64,000 nt of DNA from Cladopsammia gracilis (GCA_022457155.1 JAJGOT010000459.1:558001-622000), one strand, 5' to 3'; shown: positions 25,201-36,772, counted from the first letter of the stretch. Notes: a model not told the origin generated them from the sequence alone. Translations and numbers: made by a program.

Positions 25201-28200
25201 AATAATAAACAGCACCACATTTAGAACACAGTACTGCTCAATGGCTTTCATTTATAAATGGTCAGATTTTACAAATTACATATAGCATCAAAAGTTAGAA
25301 CCAGCAGAATAAGTTACTTACTCTTCTGCAGACGTGCTTCCTTTTGCAAAGTACTTAAGAGTGGGAAAGCCACTGACTCCAAATCTTGAGCCAAGAGCTT
25401 TATCACTATCTGCATCAACCTTGGCAATGACTACATCATCAGATTTGGCAAATGCTTCTCCCAGTTTTTCATAAGTTGGTGCAAGGACCTTGCAATGACC
25501 ACACCCTACGGGATAAAAAAAATAAAAAACAGTTGGCTATATTAAAATTTAAGGAGGCTCGTACCCATTTGTCAAGTCCACACCCATTCAATTTTAATGG
25601 GCCATATCTTTTGTTACAGCGCATAAAAAGACAAGCCACTTTGCATGAAAACATACAATACATTGAACATTATGGGAGTGTAGGATTTGTTTACATCGGT
25701 GCTTCCATGACAACGGAACGGTGATCCTCCGAAATTAACAAGTTGCAGAGTTTCTCTAGATCAAAAGAAATTTTTGTAAAACGTGCTAGTGTACTAATTG
25801 ATTAGACCATGGGCTTCAACTGAACAAAGTTTGAAAGAAATGCATGAGAGCGTTTTTGAAATTTTTGGGGATGAAGTTTTGGGGATTATAAATTCAGTGA
25901 AAAACATAATATCGACATAATTGACTAATATCTAAAGAAAACGATGCGCGATGGGAATGCAGTTTCAACTCATAGTAGTTTGATTCCATTTGAAATGGTG
26001 TGTGAAAACGTGAGGGGCTAGCTTTAGCCGATTGCGAGAAAGAAGGATTTGATTAGCGTGCGTTCAGCTGCTCTTGTTGCTATTATTGTATGTAATTTGG
26101 TCTACGCCTACAAATGTGATGACAATTTGGAAACTGCGAGATAATTTTTTTTTAAAATTTGACAATCTCGAGATTAATCATCAACTTATATGGCCTGCAA
26201 GTTTCAAGGACATTGAAGACATGCAAGGCAATAAAATAGAGCCTCCAATATACCAATTTTTTCCCGCAGATTTTGTGTTTACAAGTGAGCATCCTCATTA
26301 TTCACAAGTATTGTTTTCAAAGTTTCATATGCACGTGCAAAACTTTAGCAAAACATTTATTTGCATCGAACAGAACGCTCGATTGCTTTCCGAAGAATTT
26401 TCCGTAACATGCTAATGGTGGCTCGAGAATTGCTCAGTATAACATTACGCACTCGATGTCGCGCTATCACACTGTAATGCAGCCATACAGAGGGTCTCTT
26501 TAAAATTGCAGGACAAGAACATTTCCCAATTTGGAAATTTATAAACGAAATGCAGAAACACGGCTGATTGGCTGACTGGCTTGCTATTCGTAATGCAAGC
26601 CAGTTATTAGCATGTTTCAGAAATTTCTCCAGAAAGCAATCGAGCATTCTGTTCGAAGCAAATAAATTTTTTGCAAAAGTTTTGCACATGCATATGAAAC
26701 TTGAAAACAATACTTGTGAATAATGAGGACGCTCACTTGTAAACAAAAAAAATCTGCGGAAAAAAATTGGTACACTGGAGGCCCTATTTTATTGCCTTGC
26801 ATGTCTTCAATGTCCTTGAAACTTGCAGGCCATATAAGTTGATGATTAATCTCAAGATTGCCAAATTAAAAAAAAAAAAATTATCTCGCGGTTTCCAAAT
26901 TATCATCACATTTGTAGGGGTAGACCAAATTACATACATCTTGAAATACAAAAAACAAATATCTTGATACAGCATTTGACTGAGAAATATTTCAAATAAG
27001 ATTGTTGCCGAGGGTAAAAGATAGAATTAAAGAGAGTACATGGTCCCTTAGAGAGTCATTAACTATATTCTGGATAATTAAGAAATACTCAAATACAGCA
27101 ACTGCTCAGTTCTCTACAACAAACACCCTAGGGCAGAATTTTGTGGCAGTTGTAAAGAGGTGGCTTGGCCATACTTTTAAAATAGCAAAGTGGTTCACCT
27201 CCTGGCAGTTGGGAGCAGTTAACTTGTTTATATTTTATTGACAATATTTATTATTTGTTTCTACTGTTGTGTTTCATGATCCCTGAAAAGTCCATCATGG
27301 GGAGAGGATAATCAAGTATTTATTATTTATTTATTATGGGAAGATTTTAGAGATTTGCGCTGGTTAAATGAATACGAAGTCAGAACAAGAAAATACAACC
27401 ATAGAAGATAGGTAGCTGTTAGTAATAGTTGAGGTTTGCAGTGGCTGATCTGGGGAGGGGTTACCCACTTATTTTTGACATTTTCAGTATGGGGTCCCTG
27501 GAGTCTGGCTTTGCCACTGGTTTGCCTAATGCTGTAGATAAGATAGTGGGACCTATTTCATTTTTGGAAAATATCACTGCTTGGAATAGACAGAATTGTG
27601 TTGTTTTGGGAAATTATATTCTGTAATCTGTTATTACTGGCCAACTTTTCCTAAGTCAAATGCATGTGATGTAATTTCCATCTCTATATTACCCGAATTT
27701 CTTAAAAAATTTCCAATGATTTCTCGAACAATACCGAAGATGTTCTGACGACTTCCGAGCATTTCCAAATATGCCCGAAGATGTTTGATGATTTCCGAAG
27801 GTTGCTGAATGTCGCAGTGCTCAAAAGCTCGGCACAATCTTGCCTAGATAGCACTTATCTCGACAAGATCACGCATATCTTGGGACTGAAACGTGACATT
27901 TAGCGCCGTTAACCGGACTATTTTAATGCTTAACGAACAAGTAGTCTGGAATTGTGAGTCAGGTGTGTGAAATTGTCCTGTAAGTGTGTGATTAATGTTT
28001 TTGATCTGCAGGTGTGTGACACGCATAATGCGTGTGAGTTGGTAGGTATATTATTGGTAAACCAGAATGAAAATAGTGAGACAGTGTTCCGGTTCACTTT
28101 CAAAGGCAGGGAGTCAATGAATAATTTTAAGGGGTCAACAGGTTGTGGGTCTCTCTAAATCTTCTCAAGTTAGCCATTTGATTTGTCAGGTCAGGAAGCC

Positions 28201-28383
28201 AGCCTTGTCGGTTCTTTGACCCGAGAGCCCTCTCTTATCTGGAACACTGTGAGAACAGTCGAACCATAAGAATGCAGTGGCATTAGAATCCCCAAGGATA
28301 TTTATTGCAATTCAATAAACACATCGCTGGTACTCACAAGGTGCAAAGAATTCAACAAAAGCAAATTTATCGCCATTTACAAC
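19214..28383 (-). CDS. ER protein disulfide isomerase, Trx-Trx-ERp29C architecture, KEEL tail (5' exon(s) not found)
   Basis: Oxidoreductase of the ER lumen that forms and shuffles disulfides. Minus-strand exons (plus coordinates): 28338-28383, 25322-25505, 24916-24971, 23359-23461 (3' end unclear), 22828-22898, 22346-22395, 21669-21732, 21101-about 21190, 20580-20633, 20426-20487, 20157-20251, 19214-19308. The first Trx domain reads FVEFFAPWCGHCK, cis-Pro context [11 protein letters not shown], and [11 protein letters not shown]. The second starts [15 protein letters not shown], has CGHCK and [13 protein letters not shown] helical ERp29-type C-domain follows ([14 protein letters not shown] to [10 protein letters not shown]) and the protein ends KEEL, an ER-retention signal. 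The same order is known in plant PDIL2-1 and fungal/Dictyostelium PDIs. The signal-peptide exon upstream of 28383 was not identified. The second Trx domain lacks its VEFxAP segment and has a frame break near 21165 (see findings). Confidence 0.85.
19900..20075. mobile_element. Foldback element, intronic in PDI
   Basis: TCATACAGTTTTCTTG..GAGTTTTTCAAAAAGCTC on the left is mirrored by GAGCTTTTTGAAAAACTCAC..GAAACCGTATGA on the right, with a short loop around 19983-19996. Nearly the whole length is palindromic. Confidence 0.8.
22024..22215. mobile_element. MITE A, copy 1 (CAATAGGCCATTTGCACGAT termini)
   Basis: Terminal repeats of about 35 bases (CAATAGGCCATTTGCACGAT.. and ..ATCGTGCAAATAGCCAATTG), subterminal TGACGTCATTTGACTAC, and TA directly on both sides (22022-22023, 22216-22217), suggesting a TA target duplication as for Tc1/mariner-type elements. 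A second copy lies at 63684-63875. Confidence 0.85.
22288..22306 (+). repeat. (TGA)n microsatellite
   Basis: Six or so TGA units in a PDI intron. Confidence 0.8.
22396..22827 (-). other. Probable GC-AG intron in the PDI gene
   Basis: The exon 22828-22898 ends in phase with EPN at AAT, immediately followed on the minus strand by gcaagt, the classic GC-donor sequence; the acceptor is tttcag before TGTGTTGTGG. This gives [13 protein letters not shown], matching the family. A GT donor slightly downstream (ATA|gtacaa) would insert four extra residues. Confidence 0.6.
22536..22722 (+). mobile_element. tRNA-derived SINE
   Basis: GGGATGGTGCAGGGATGG resembles an A-box region and TGGGTTCGATTCCCAGAGG contains a good B box (GGTTCGATTCC). 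The body then reads ATATGTGGGTTGAGTCTGTT and TTTCTCTGGGTAATGCCGG, the layout of a SINE common in corals as I recall it. Internal pol III promoter; no polyA-type tail preserved. Confidence 0.7.
23609..24572. mobile_element. Foldback element with CTGGACCCC minisatellite arms
   Basis: Left arm: CATGGAAGGGTGTAGACAAA then repeated TTCTGGACCCC units to about 23697. Right arm at 24483-24572 is the inverse: GGTCCAGAA units followed by TTGTCTACACCCTTCATGG. The 780-bp interior has no recognised coding region. It lies in the PDI intron just upstream (minus sense) of the odd exon 23359-23461. Confidence 0.75.
26088..26937. mobile_element. Long inverted repeat, arms about 330 bp
   Basis: Arm 26088-26418 and arm 26606-26937 are inverted copies differing at scattered positions (for example TGTATGTAATTTGGTCTAC on the left and GTAGACCAAATTACATACA on the right). 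The spacer is about 190 bp. Located in the 2.8-kb PDI intron 25506-28337. A transcript would fold into a long hairpin. Confidence 0.85.
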
Positions 28384-28482
28384 CTAGAGAAAGAAAGAAA
28401 CAAGAGACATTACAAATGGAATATCGATATTGATTAACTTAAAGTTTAGAGATAGCACATGTTAAACAGTCAGAGGAAATCC

Positions 28483-29970
28483 CCCCGGGGGGGGGGGGGG
28501 GTACTCTGCAAATTTTTGGGTGGGGGTATGCCACTGGGACGCTGAGACCCTTAACTTATACTAGACCATTGTAGCTGCATTTTGCAACCCTATTCTAGAC
28601 TAAACACCGAAAAACCCTACCCTATCCTAGACCTATTCCAGACTAGCTATTTTCCAGAAACTCGTTCACTATCAGAGTTATTAGTTAACACGGGTCAGTA
28701 AAAACGCCGTACTGTTCACCGTACCGATTTTTAAATGTCATTTGCCAGTAACATTAGGACTTCAACACGGACAAAGTGTGTAATTCATCATACATTCATT
28801 TATTCATCCACACAACTGTTTCAACTGTTTCAACTGTTTATTAATAATCACAAATTTTACATAAAGCAATATCCACTGCCCGCAGTTAGCAGATTAGCTA
28901 GTCGAGGCGGGCAGTGGTTACACGTATGTAATACATATACAGACAGAACACAAGAAAGACTAGAGAAAAACAGTAGTTAAATAAATAAACAAATAAATAT
29001 AAATAAATTCAATTTAATTAAGTTTACAATCATGAACATTGCAAATATAAGAAGGCCAAGTTTTCAGGAAATTTTTGTTATTAAGTCGGGTAAATCAATA
29101 TAATCATTTTCTTCTGAAAGTATTCGGAGTAAAGTGTCGTGGACATTGATTTTAAAGTTATTTTTGGACACATGCGCAATGTAGTTTTAGAATGACCGAG
29201 TGAGACTCGGAACTACCTGGTAGCTTAGCAACCAAAATGCGGATATTAACTCCACGTCCAGTTTTCTCGATCACTCAAAACCTGTTTTCACTGGAAAGAA
29301 GCGACTGCAATACTCGGAGTAATAATCGTACGACGATGGATAAATTTATTGAAGACAGCAAGGCTGAAGTGCTTAATGAAGAAGGAGTTTGGTGTGCTTG
29401 CACGATTGTGGAAAAAGAAACTTACCTTTTAATTAACTTAAGCTAAGAAACTTACCTTTTAATTATACGCTAAATCGCCAGCTTCCAATTCCACATCGCG
29501 ACGGATCTTCAACAAAACACAAAATCGCCGCGCCACGAGCCACGAGGTCACACAATTTTCCAAGATATGTACTGACAGAGTAACGACCTTTAGCCCTTTT
29601 CATGTCTTAAACACCTCTTAAAAGTATACTGAGTTATAGTATAAATCTTCTGTGAGCTTCAGATTATCGAAACCTCGAGAAACCTGTTTTCACTTCACCG
29701 CCAGCATTCGTTACTAGGAAACAAGGCTCATACATATGCAAGAACCCCACTCAAGTGGGGTTCACATAATTACACACTTTGTCCGTGTTGAAGTCGTCAT
29801 GAAATTTCTTCACGCAACTGATCAGTTTCGCGGAAAATGATACCCTATTCTAGACCAAAAATCTCTGATAACTATACCCTATCCCAGACTAAACTGTCTG
29901 AAAACCATACCCTTCACAGTGGCACATACCTATATAGCTCAATATGGGAGTTCCCCCCCCCCCCCCCACC
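28483..29970. mobile_element. Poly-G/poly-C-ended repeat split by a nested inverted-repeat element
   Basis: Outer parts (28483-about 28680 and about 29820-29970) share CCCTATTCTAGACCAAAA-type phrases with 4092-4450 and end in poly-G and poly-C. Between them, GACTTCAACACGGACAAAGTG (28752) is mirrored by CACTTTGTCCGTGTTGAAGTC (29775-29796), marking an inserted element of about 1.05 kb. Confidence 0.6.
28805..28980 (-). mobile_element. Probable LINE 3' end, minus strand
   Basis: On the minus strand the segment runs through a small CCACTGCCCGC..GCGGGCAGTGG hairpin and ends in tandem AACAGTTGA units, the style of short tandem tails left by CR1/RTE-like LINEs. No RT coding remains. Confidence 0.4.
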
Positions 29971-30667
29971 TCCCAGGAGGAAATCTTAACATGCATGCTT
30001 AATATGCTACAGAAATAAAAACTAATTTTTGAAGAAAAATATACGGAAGGGAATGGAATAATGTAAGGTCAAAACCTTAAGTTTTTCTGAACTTTACTGT
30101 TGATATAAGCTTACTGAGAAGAAAAAACCGTACCGGTCCGGCTTCTGAACACAAATTGCAGTTCTTTCCAATCAACGTTTGACACCACTTGAATGGATAT
30201 TGCACTGCAGATTGATCTGTTGGAGTGTAAGAACCTACAGTGCGACCACGAAGTGTTAATACTGAAAATATGTCTGGAATGTTTATTGTGTTACAGCCAA
30301 TCAGATTCAATTATAACCAGCAGACGAAAAGCTGGCAAATTGTAAGCTGTTTTTTTACTCATGCATGAGGTATAAAATGCCCTCCGTTTCTTTGTGTTTT
30401 TGGTGTCACATTTGTGCATGTAAATTTAGTGTACGCGAACTCGCCCCCACCTTCCCTAGAAAGTTATTTTTGTCCCCTATTGTTATTATATAGGCATGCA
30501 TTGCGTGCATGAGCTATTTTGAAAAATATCTTATGATATGAAATGGTGAAAGCAACAAAACAGAGGAAGTAAACTCGCACAAATAACCACTTGCAGATAT
30601 ACTTTTTTCAAATCCTCCGGCCTGCCCCCTACCAAAAAAAAAATACTGAGATAACAAACTGCCTGGA

Positions 30668-30850
30668 AGACGCAAACTAATTAAATTAAATTGTTTTCAA
30701 CTCCAAACTATAAGCTAATTAAATTAGTGACACAAAAATTCTTTGAACCACCTGTTTCTGTAATGTCAACCAGAAAAGTCTTTCACAGAAACTAAATGCA
30801 TAAAAAATGAATGTTGGTAGTCTCCTAGTAAATTGCAACTATATTATTTA
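30668..30850 (+). repeat. Unclassified dispersed repeat, uninterrupted copy
   Basis: TTAAATTGTTTTCAACTC then TCTGTAATGTCAACCAGAAAAG then TCCTAGTAAATTGCAACTA. The same order recurs at 33444-33487 plus 34682-34850, where it is split by 1.2 kb of inserted elements. Confidence 0.65.
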
Positions 30851-30999
30851 AACAACTGTTTTTTTTTTTCTCCACGAAAAAGTTGTGCAAATAGAAACAG
30901 AAACTAATTCCTCGCGAAGCGAGGTTAATAAATTTGTCGTCCCTCGGGAGCTGAGCCGCGTGAAATCGAGCGAAATATATATATATACTCGATGGTGTC

Positions 31000-33440
31000 C
31001 GGCAGTTTCCTGGCAACAAAACTCGCGACCGCTGACAATGGCGTATTCATGTTTATTCATGGCGGCCGCGCCGGCGGCCGTTTAACCTTACTCATAGTCT
31101 GTGAAAAAATGTTTACTCTCGGTGAAACACAACCAACTTCTGATGCAAATTAGAAAGAACAGCAAAGACAACAACGCTGGATTCCACAAGTGGCTGGAAA
31201 TCCTTGTCCGTGTAAATTAACCACCGAAACTCCGCTGAACGGTGACTTGAAATTCAGCGCGATCGCGATCGAGCAACGAAGAGACCGGCAACGAGAGCAT
31301 AGATTACAAAGACTTCGAACAGCCTAGGCACACCGTTTGACTAGGTTCAAACGCCTTGACAAAATGCCACCATTAGAATTCTGAACGAAACCGATCAGGA
31401 GAGGCGACACCGACTGGAAGTGTTGGACAAAATGATTCTGTTTGTAGACTCAACCAGAGGTGGCAAGAATTACACGATCAGCTAAATACTCGTGACGAAT
31501 ATCTTTCATACCTGATATGGTAGGGAAAAGCAAACACTGATTACAGGAAAGGTTCAGAGAAGAAGAGCGATTAAGAAATGTAGCTCAAATCACCGGCTAA
31601 ACTACTGAGAGGATAATCAAACACTGAAAAATAATTATCTTACTACACACTGTAATTATTTGATGTTTATTGGTATTCTCACTAACGTCACTAAGGAAGG
31701 TTTTAAATGATCAAAACTACAGATAAATGATCAAAACTACAGATCACACAGGTGGAAATTATTTCCCAAATATACAACATTTACGTGATGTAGCATTGTT
31801 TGTGAATGAAACAGTTATCGAGTTGTATACGTATACAGTATCTTGAGTTTACAGCATTCTTCATAAAATAGTTCAATAGGAAATAACATTTGAATGGTTT
31901 AGTAAAAAGAATTTCTGTTTACAATTTGGATAAAAACATTTTGTTAGGAAAAAACAATTTTCTGTTTGCAATCATGACCAGCTAATGTCAATGTGTAGCA
32001 ACCGCATACATGTAGCTAAACACATGACACATCAACATTACTGCTTCACATTTATTATTGGAACGGTGATCAGTATCTTAAATCTCCTCACAATATCAGA
32101 CGAGTGTACGAGCAAGTACATAGATTATACAAATTGAGAACCTGATCACCTTCAACATAAGTTGTCTGTGGAAATTGAATACAAATTCACTGTAAAATAC
32201 AAATTCACTGTTGAGGAAGAAGCACTCTGGAGGGAATTGCGAACATAGACATGTTATTCGTTTTACATTTTGCTATGACTGTTTGTTGATTTCAAGTACC
32301 TAATTAGCATATTGCAGATGTTTCTAGAACCTTCTATGACAGGTTTAGAACTGGACAAACAGGTTTTTCTAGTAAGGCTTTCGTATCACATAAGCAGTTG
32401 TATCTTACCAGTTTTCGCTCTTCTCGTCGGTGATCGATCTGTAACAGAGTTCTCTCGAGTTTCAGTTGTTATTAAATTTCAAGTTGTGTTCAAAGACTTG
32501 TGGAGCTCTGGTACGTTCATTAACCCAAATTCTAACAGTTATATGGCTATGTGAACTGCATTGACACCAGTAAAGAGAATGTGCATCAACAAATTAATTT
32601 TGATTTCAAGATTTTTAAAGGCGCTAACTGGTCATGAAGGCCTAAGTCCTGGTCTTAACTTACAAATTCTCCATCCAGGTCTCTATACATTGCTTATGGT
32701 ATTTGCAGAGAATCTGTTGCTTCATCTTGAATATTCATGTTTTGTAATCAATTTTGTAATTCCCATGACCTGTATCCAAAATATAGTATTGTTACTGTTG
32801 GAAGAATCTCATGCCACTTTCACCATTGAGTTGTTATTTTTTGGACAACATCACTTTTCAGCAGCAGTAACCTCCTGTGATCTCAACCATTCAAACGAAT
32901 AGAGAATTGCATTACCAATTGTTTGATTCCCAGTATATAGAACAAAAACTATAGCAGTATGTATTAAAAGGGAACAGGAGATAGCACTAGCTCACAAGTT
33001 TCAAAAATGAAATTTAATTAAGACAATCAAAATAAACAGAACACTGCTGCATATTGTCCTGGACCCATGTCCCACAACAGTACTTAATACATCCACTTTC
33101 AGACCAATTTTCCTTCTGACAAAAATTAATGAAGACGGCCGGGGGGGGGGGGGGGGGGGGGGCAGTCCCATGGCAGTTACAGCGACCCACAGCTCAAAAC
33201 CCAACACTGACTAACACCAGCTCCCATTTATTTTTTTTTTAAGAAGACAGGGCACAAAGTACAAGTTAAATTGAACAGACTGAGAACGAAATATGTCTCA
33301 ACTTTAAATGAGGTCATTGCCAGCAAGCAACCCAACCTCTCCATTTATATCAGAAATTCCATCTCTCCCTCCCACATCGCTAAAATTTTGCAATGCATCC
33401 TCCCCTGAGCTTCGTGAGGTTCTGCGAGACACGTATTTCT
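31000..33440. other. Stretch without recognisable gene
   Basis: AT-rich sequence with a (TA)n patch near 30976, GGCGGCCGCGCCGGCGGCC near 31062, a tandem ATGATCAAAACTACAGAT pair near 31706-31743 and a 20+ base poly-G at 33139-33162. No splice-compatible coding signal was found. The missing 5' exon of the PDI gene could lie here. Confidence 0.4.
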
Positions 33441-33488
33441 AGTTAGATTAAATTGTTTTCAACTCAAAACCACAAGCTGAATGAATTA

Positions 33489-33754
33489 AGGCCCTATTTA
33501 CATGGAAAGAGGATGATCTTAGTGCTACGTAGGATGATCCTAAAAGTTTCATTTGGTTTTATACATGCAAAAATGTGGCACTAGGATGATCCTAGCGCTA
33601 GCATCATCCTACCTCTCAGATAGGATGATCCTAGCGCTAGGATCATCCTATTTGCATGTAAACTGAAAGCAGAAAACATGTCGCGCTCGGATGATCCTAG
33701 TGCTAGGATCATCCTAGCACTAGGATCATCCAAATTTCCATGTAAATAGGGCCT
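33489..33754. mobile_element. MITE B with repeated GGATGATCCTAG palindromes
   Basis: Ends AGGCCCTATTTACATGGAAA / TTTCCATGTAAATAGGGCCT with TA on both sides (33487-33488 and 33755-33756). Inside are several palindromes of the form GGATGATCCTAGCGCTAGGA..TCATCC. No coding. Confidence 0.85.
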
Positions 33755-33756
33755 TA

Positions 33757-34681
33757 TGTACCAGTCAATTCCAAGACCGCCCATCCCCCCCGGGCATACC
33801 CCGGGCATTTGACGAGAGGTTAGCTCTGCATAGTGGGGCATTTGACATGAAACGAGGCCCGACGGGGCGGGCATTTGACTAGGTAAAAGGTAAGGTAAAA
33901 GGTATGTAAAAGATTTCGTAATCCATTCTTTCCGGTTCCACGTGTCTGTTGCGTTGTTGCAAAAGTGACTAAGCAAGATCTTTGTTCACATTTAGTATTT
34001 CGAAACATATGTTCGTTCTATTTTTTTTTGCTGCAACTAAATCTAGCTAAGAGAAATATAAACAACAGACGACAGCACAAGCAAAGATTTAGATATTTAA
34101 AGTGAACATGAAAGATAATATACGATTTATATGTTGGTCGAATTCAAAACCACAACTGAAATAGTGGCATGCATCTTACAGCGTACGTGATCTCACCTCG
34201 AAAACAATCCGAACAGCACCAGTTTATAGATTTGTCTTGGCAAGTCTACAAAATAATGTTAAAGAAAACCATCCAGATCGGCTAAAAATTGTTTTGACTT
34301 CGCAAATAGCGTTTAAGAACAACTTCAGACTTTACATAGAGGCTTCGTTGGCACCGAAGTTGCCAACTTCGTTTCAAAGTTCGCAATTTGGTTGGCAAAC
34401 TGACAAATGTAATTGACATCTTCGCGACGTAGTATCAAATTTGCCAACGAACTTGGCAACTGGCGAGGCCAAAGTAAGCTGGAATCCACTGTAACTAGTT
34501 ACTTTAATCCCTCCTTGCCCAGATGGTGGGGCATTTGAAGCTCTGTGAAGCCCTGCACGGTGGGGCATTTGACCGTATAAACTGCGCACATAGTGGGGCA
34601 TTTGACAATTGTTTTTAAAAAAAGTCAAATGCCCGGGGGGTTGCCCGGGGGGGATGGGCGGTCTTGGAATTGACTGGTACA
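33757..34681. mobile_element. TIR element C, inserted beside MITE B
   Basis: TGTACCAGTCAATTCCAAGA..CCGCCCATC at 33757 is mirrored by GATGGGCGG..TCTTGGAATTGACTGGTACA ending 34681. Subterminal GGGGCATTTGAC motifs recur on both sides (about 33835, 34527, 34562, 34597). No transposase frame; non-autonomous. Confidence 0.8.
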
Positions 34682-35055
34682 TTAGTTACACGAACATTGT
34701 TGAGGTTAACATTTGGAACCAAACACCTTTTTCTGTAATGTCGACCAGAAAAGTCTTAAATCAGAAACTTTAATACCGCATCCAAAATGGATTTTGCTTG
34801 TTTCCTAGTAAATTGCAACTAATATTTTTAAACAGGCGTTTTATTATGGCGCGTTTTCAGGGTCAAAATTAGAAAGTGACTTACCTACGAAGTAAAATGT
34901 CACTCATTTCCTTTCTTTAAAACATTGTATATCCTTTTTGACCTAAGAACAAAACATCCCGCGTTTCCTGACTTCTCAAAGTATAACTTCTGACATTTTC
35001 TGCCGTTCTCCTTCATTCTTGTGAATGCGCCTTTCCGACTTCTCACTTCTACCAG

Positions 35056-35142
35056 CAACCTCGTTCCCAGGGTCTCTCATCTTCCCGCCCCCTGGAGCGA
35101 GAGAAGGGGGCGGGTAGATGAGAGACCCTGGGAACGAGGTTG
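35056..35142. repeat. Perfect hairpin CAACCTCGTTCCCAGGGTCT
   Basis: Arms of about 38 bases (CAACCTCGTTCCCAGGGTCT..CTTCCCGCCCC and GGGGGCGGGTAGATGAGAGA..GAACGAGGTTG) around a short loop. A compact foldback repeat. Confidence 0.85.
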
Positions 35143-35708
35143 TTCTACCAGGCGTTCCTTGTCCTGGGAGAACCAACAATATACACGTGACCTCAGGGTC
35201 CTCAATCCCAGGAATAATAGACGCGACGAAGCTAATTGACATACGACACCTAGTCTCCAGCACCAATAACAATCTATTGTTTTTATTTTCATAATTTCAA
35301 ACTCTTATTTGTAACGAACTTTTTGTTTTATCTGCATTTTTCTGTTAGCCCCTGTACAAGGTTTGTTTTCGAACCGAAATATTGGGCAAATTTGTTTGAA
35401 TATATATCTACCTGGATTTTTGAAAACGATATCGCTCCAAGTAAGCGTTTGTGAGCGTTCTTGGCCTTGTTTTTAATATAAAGGTATAAAATATAATAGA
35501 CTGTTGCTAGTCTTTTTTTCGCTCGCTCTTGCTACCTTTTCCTCTTCTCTCTCTTCTCTGTCATTTTCGGGTTGATCGGGCTCATAAAAACCCTTGTTTG
35601 GGCTAGTTGCAGTGAAATTGCGTAAATTTTCGTTGAACACGTTTTGAAAAATTCAGGTATATATATATTTTGTTTTATTCTTTTGTTTACTCTTTCATCG
35701 CCTTCCCG

Positions 35709-36772
35709 TATACCCTGGGTGCCAGAGGTTTTTTATTTTTTAGTGAAAACGGCGAGAAACGCGCCGAGAAAAAATAAAAACCTCTGGGCACTCGAGTACA
35801 CAACCTCATTTCCATGCGATTTGTGGATCGGATATCTCACCAAACCGGTTTTAAACCTTGGGGACCAACGTTACATTAAATCTGACAGCTGGCATGTTTA
35901 AAACGCGGTCGAGACAGAAATATTAAATCAAATCCACTCCAGTGGAAAAGATACAGACATTTTTTCACTGTAGAGTGTCGAGAAAAAGGAGATAGAAGAT
36001 TTTATTGCCCTTGCAAACAAACATTAATCTCAGACAAAGAAGTAAACTTTCTGGATACAACCGTTTTCAAAGGCGAGAGATTTAACAAACAAAGAATCCT
36101 TGATATCCGCACGCAATTAATCCAGTACACCTATTTCTCTTACTGTCACCTACCAGTGGTCAGCGAAATCGTTCAGGGAGAATACCTGCAACTCCAAAGC
36201 ACGCGTCCGTGCTAGAGATAAAAATTAAATAGAGATAAAAATTTTCCTCGTTCAAACAAGACTCTAAAGGTCACACTCCACGATAACACGAATTAATAAG
36301 TCGTGTCTGGCCTGTCAACACCTCTTTTCAAGACATCCTTGCGCTGAATGAATAAATTTCAACAGCGCTTCTTTCTGAACTGGCTTTAGTTCTGTAATAT
36401 TTTGAACATTTGGATACTAAAGAATAATCCACAGCGTTTCTTGAAGATCGCAAAAAGCCGCAATCTCTATCTACGTCCGCCATTGTTGTTTGTGTGGCTT
36501 CACTTTGGGAAACCGGTTTTTCACGCGCCCGTTGCGAATTGTTTTGGTCCAGCCAACCGAAGTTGCTGTTGCATCATTAACTCCCGGTAGAGTCTGGAAA
36601 CAAGTAGGAGTAACCAATCAGCGACCTAGTTCAGATTCTGAACTAGATCCCCGCATGGAAATGAGGTTGTATATTCGAGTGACCAGAGGTCCGTCTCGCG
36701 GCTTCTTCTAACCGTTTATGCGGTTAATTTCACTCATGATATTCAGAGAACGGACCTCTGGATCCAGGGTGC
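35709..36772. mobile_element. Compound foldback element carrying a Penelope-like fragment
   Basis: Outer repeat ACCCTGGGTGCCAGAGG (left) against CCTCTGGATCCAGGGT (right). Inner pair CTCGAGTACACAACCTCATT at 35791 against AATGAGGTTGTATATTCGAG near 36660. Each side has its own small hairpin (35713-35790; 36682-36760). The interior includes the RT fragment at 36010-36214. Confidence 0.65.
36010..36214 (+). pseudogene. Penelope-like retroelement RT fragment
   Basis: One frame reads ISDKEVNFLDTTVFKGERFN then ILDIRTQ..QYTYFSYCHLP and EIVQGEYLQLQ before a stop, which is the EVxFLDxTVFKGERF...CHPPGVxxGFIKGEALRL stretch of Penelope-like RT proteins. Several residues expected between IRT and QYT are missing. 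A dead fragment. Confidence 0.7.

Noticed and set aside
34193..34240. A minus-strand exon ending KLVLFGLFSR before a gtgag donor as the missing PDI signal-peptide exon
   Set aside because: No in-frame ATG before an upstream stop, and it lies inside TIR element C.
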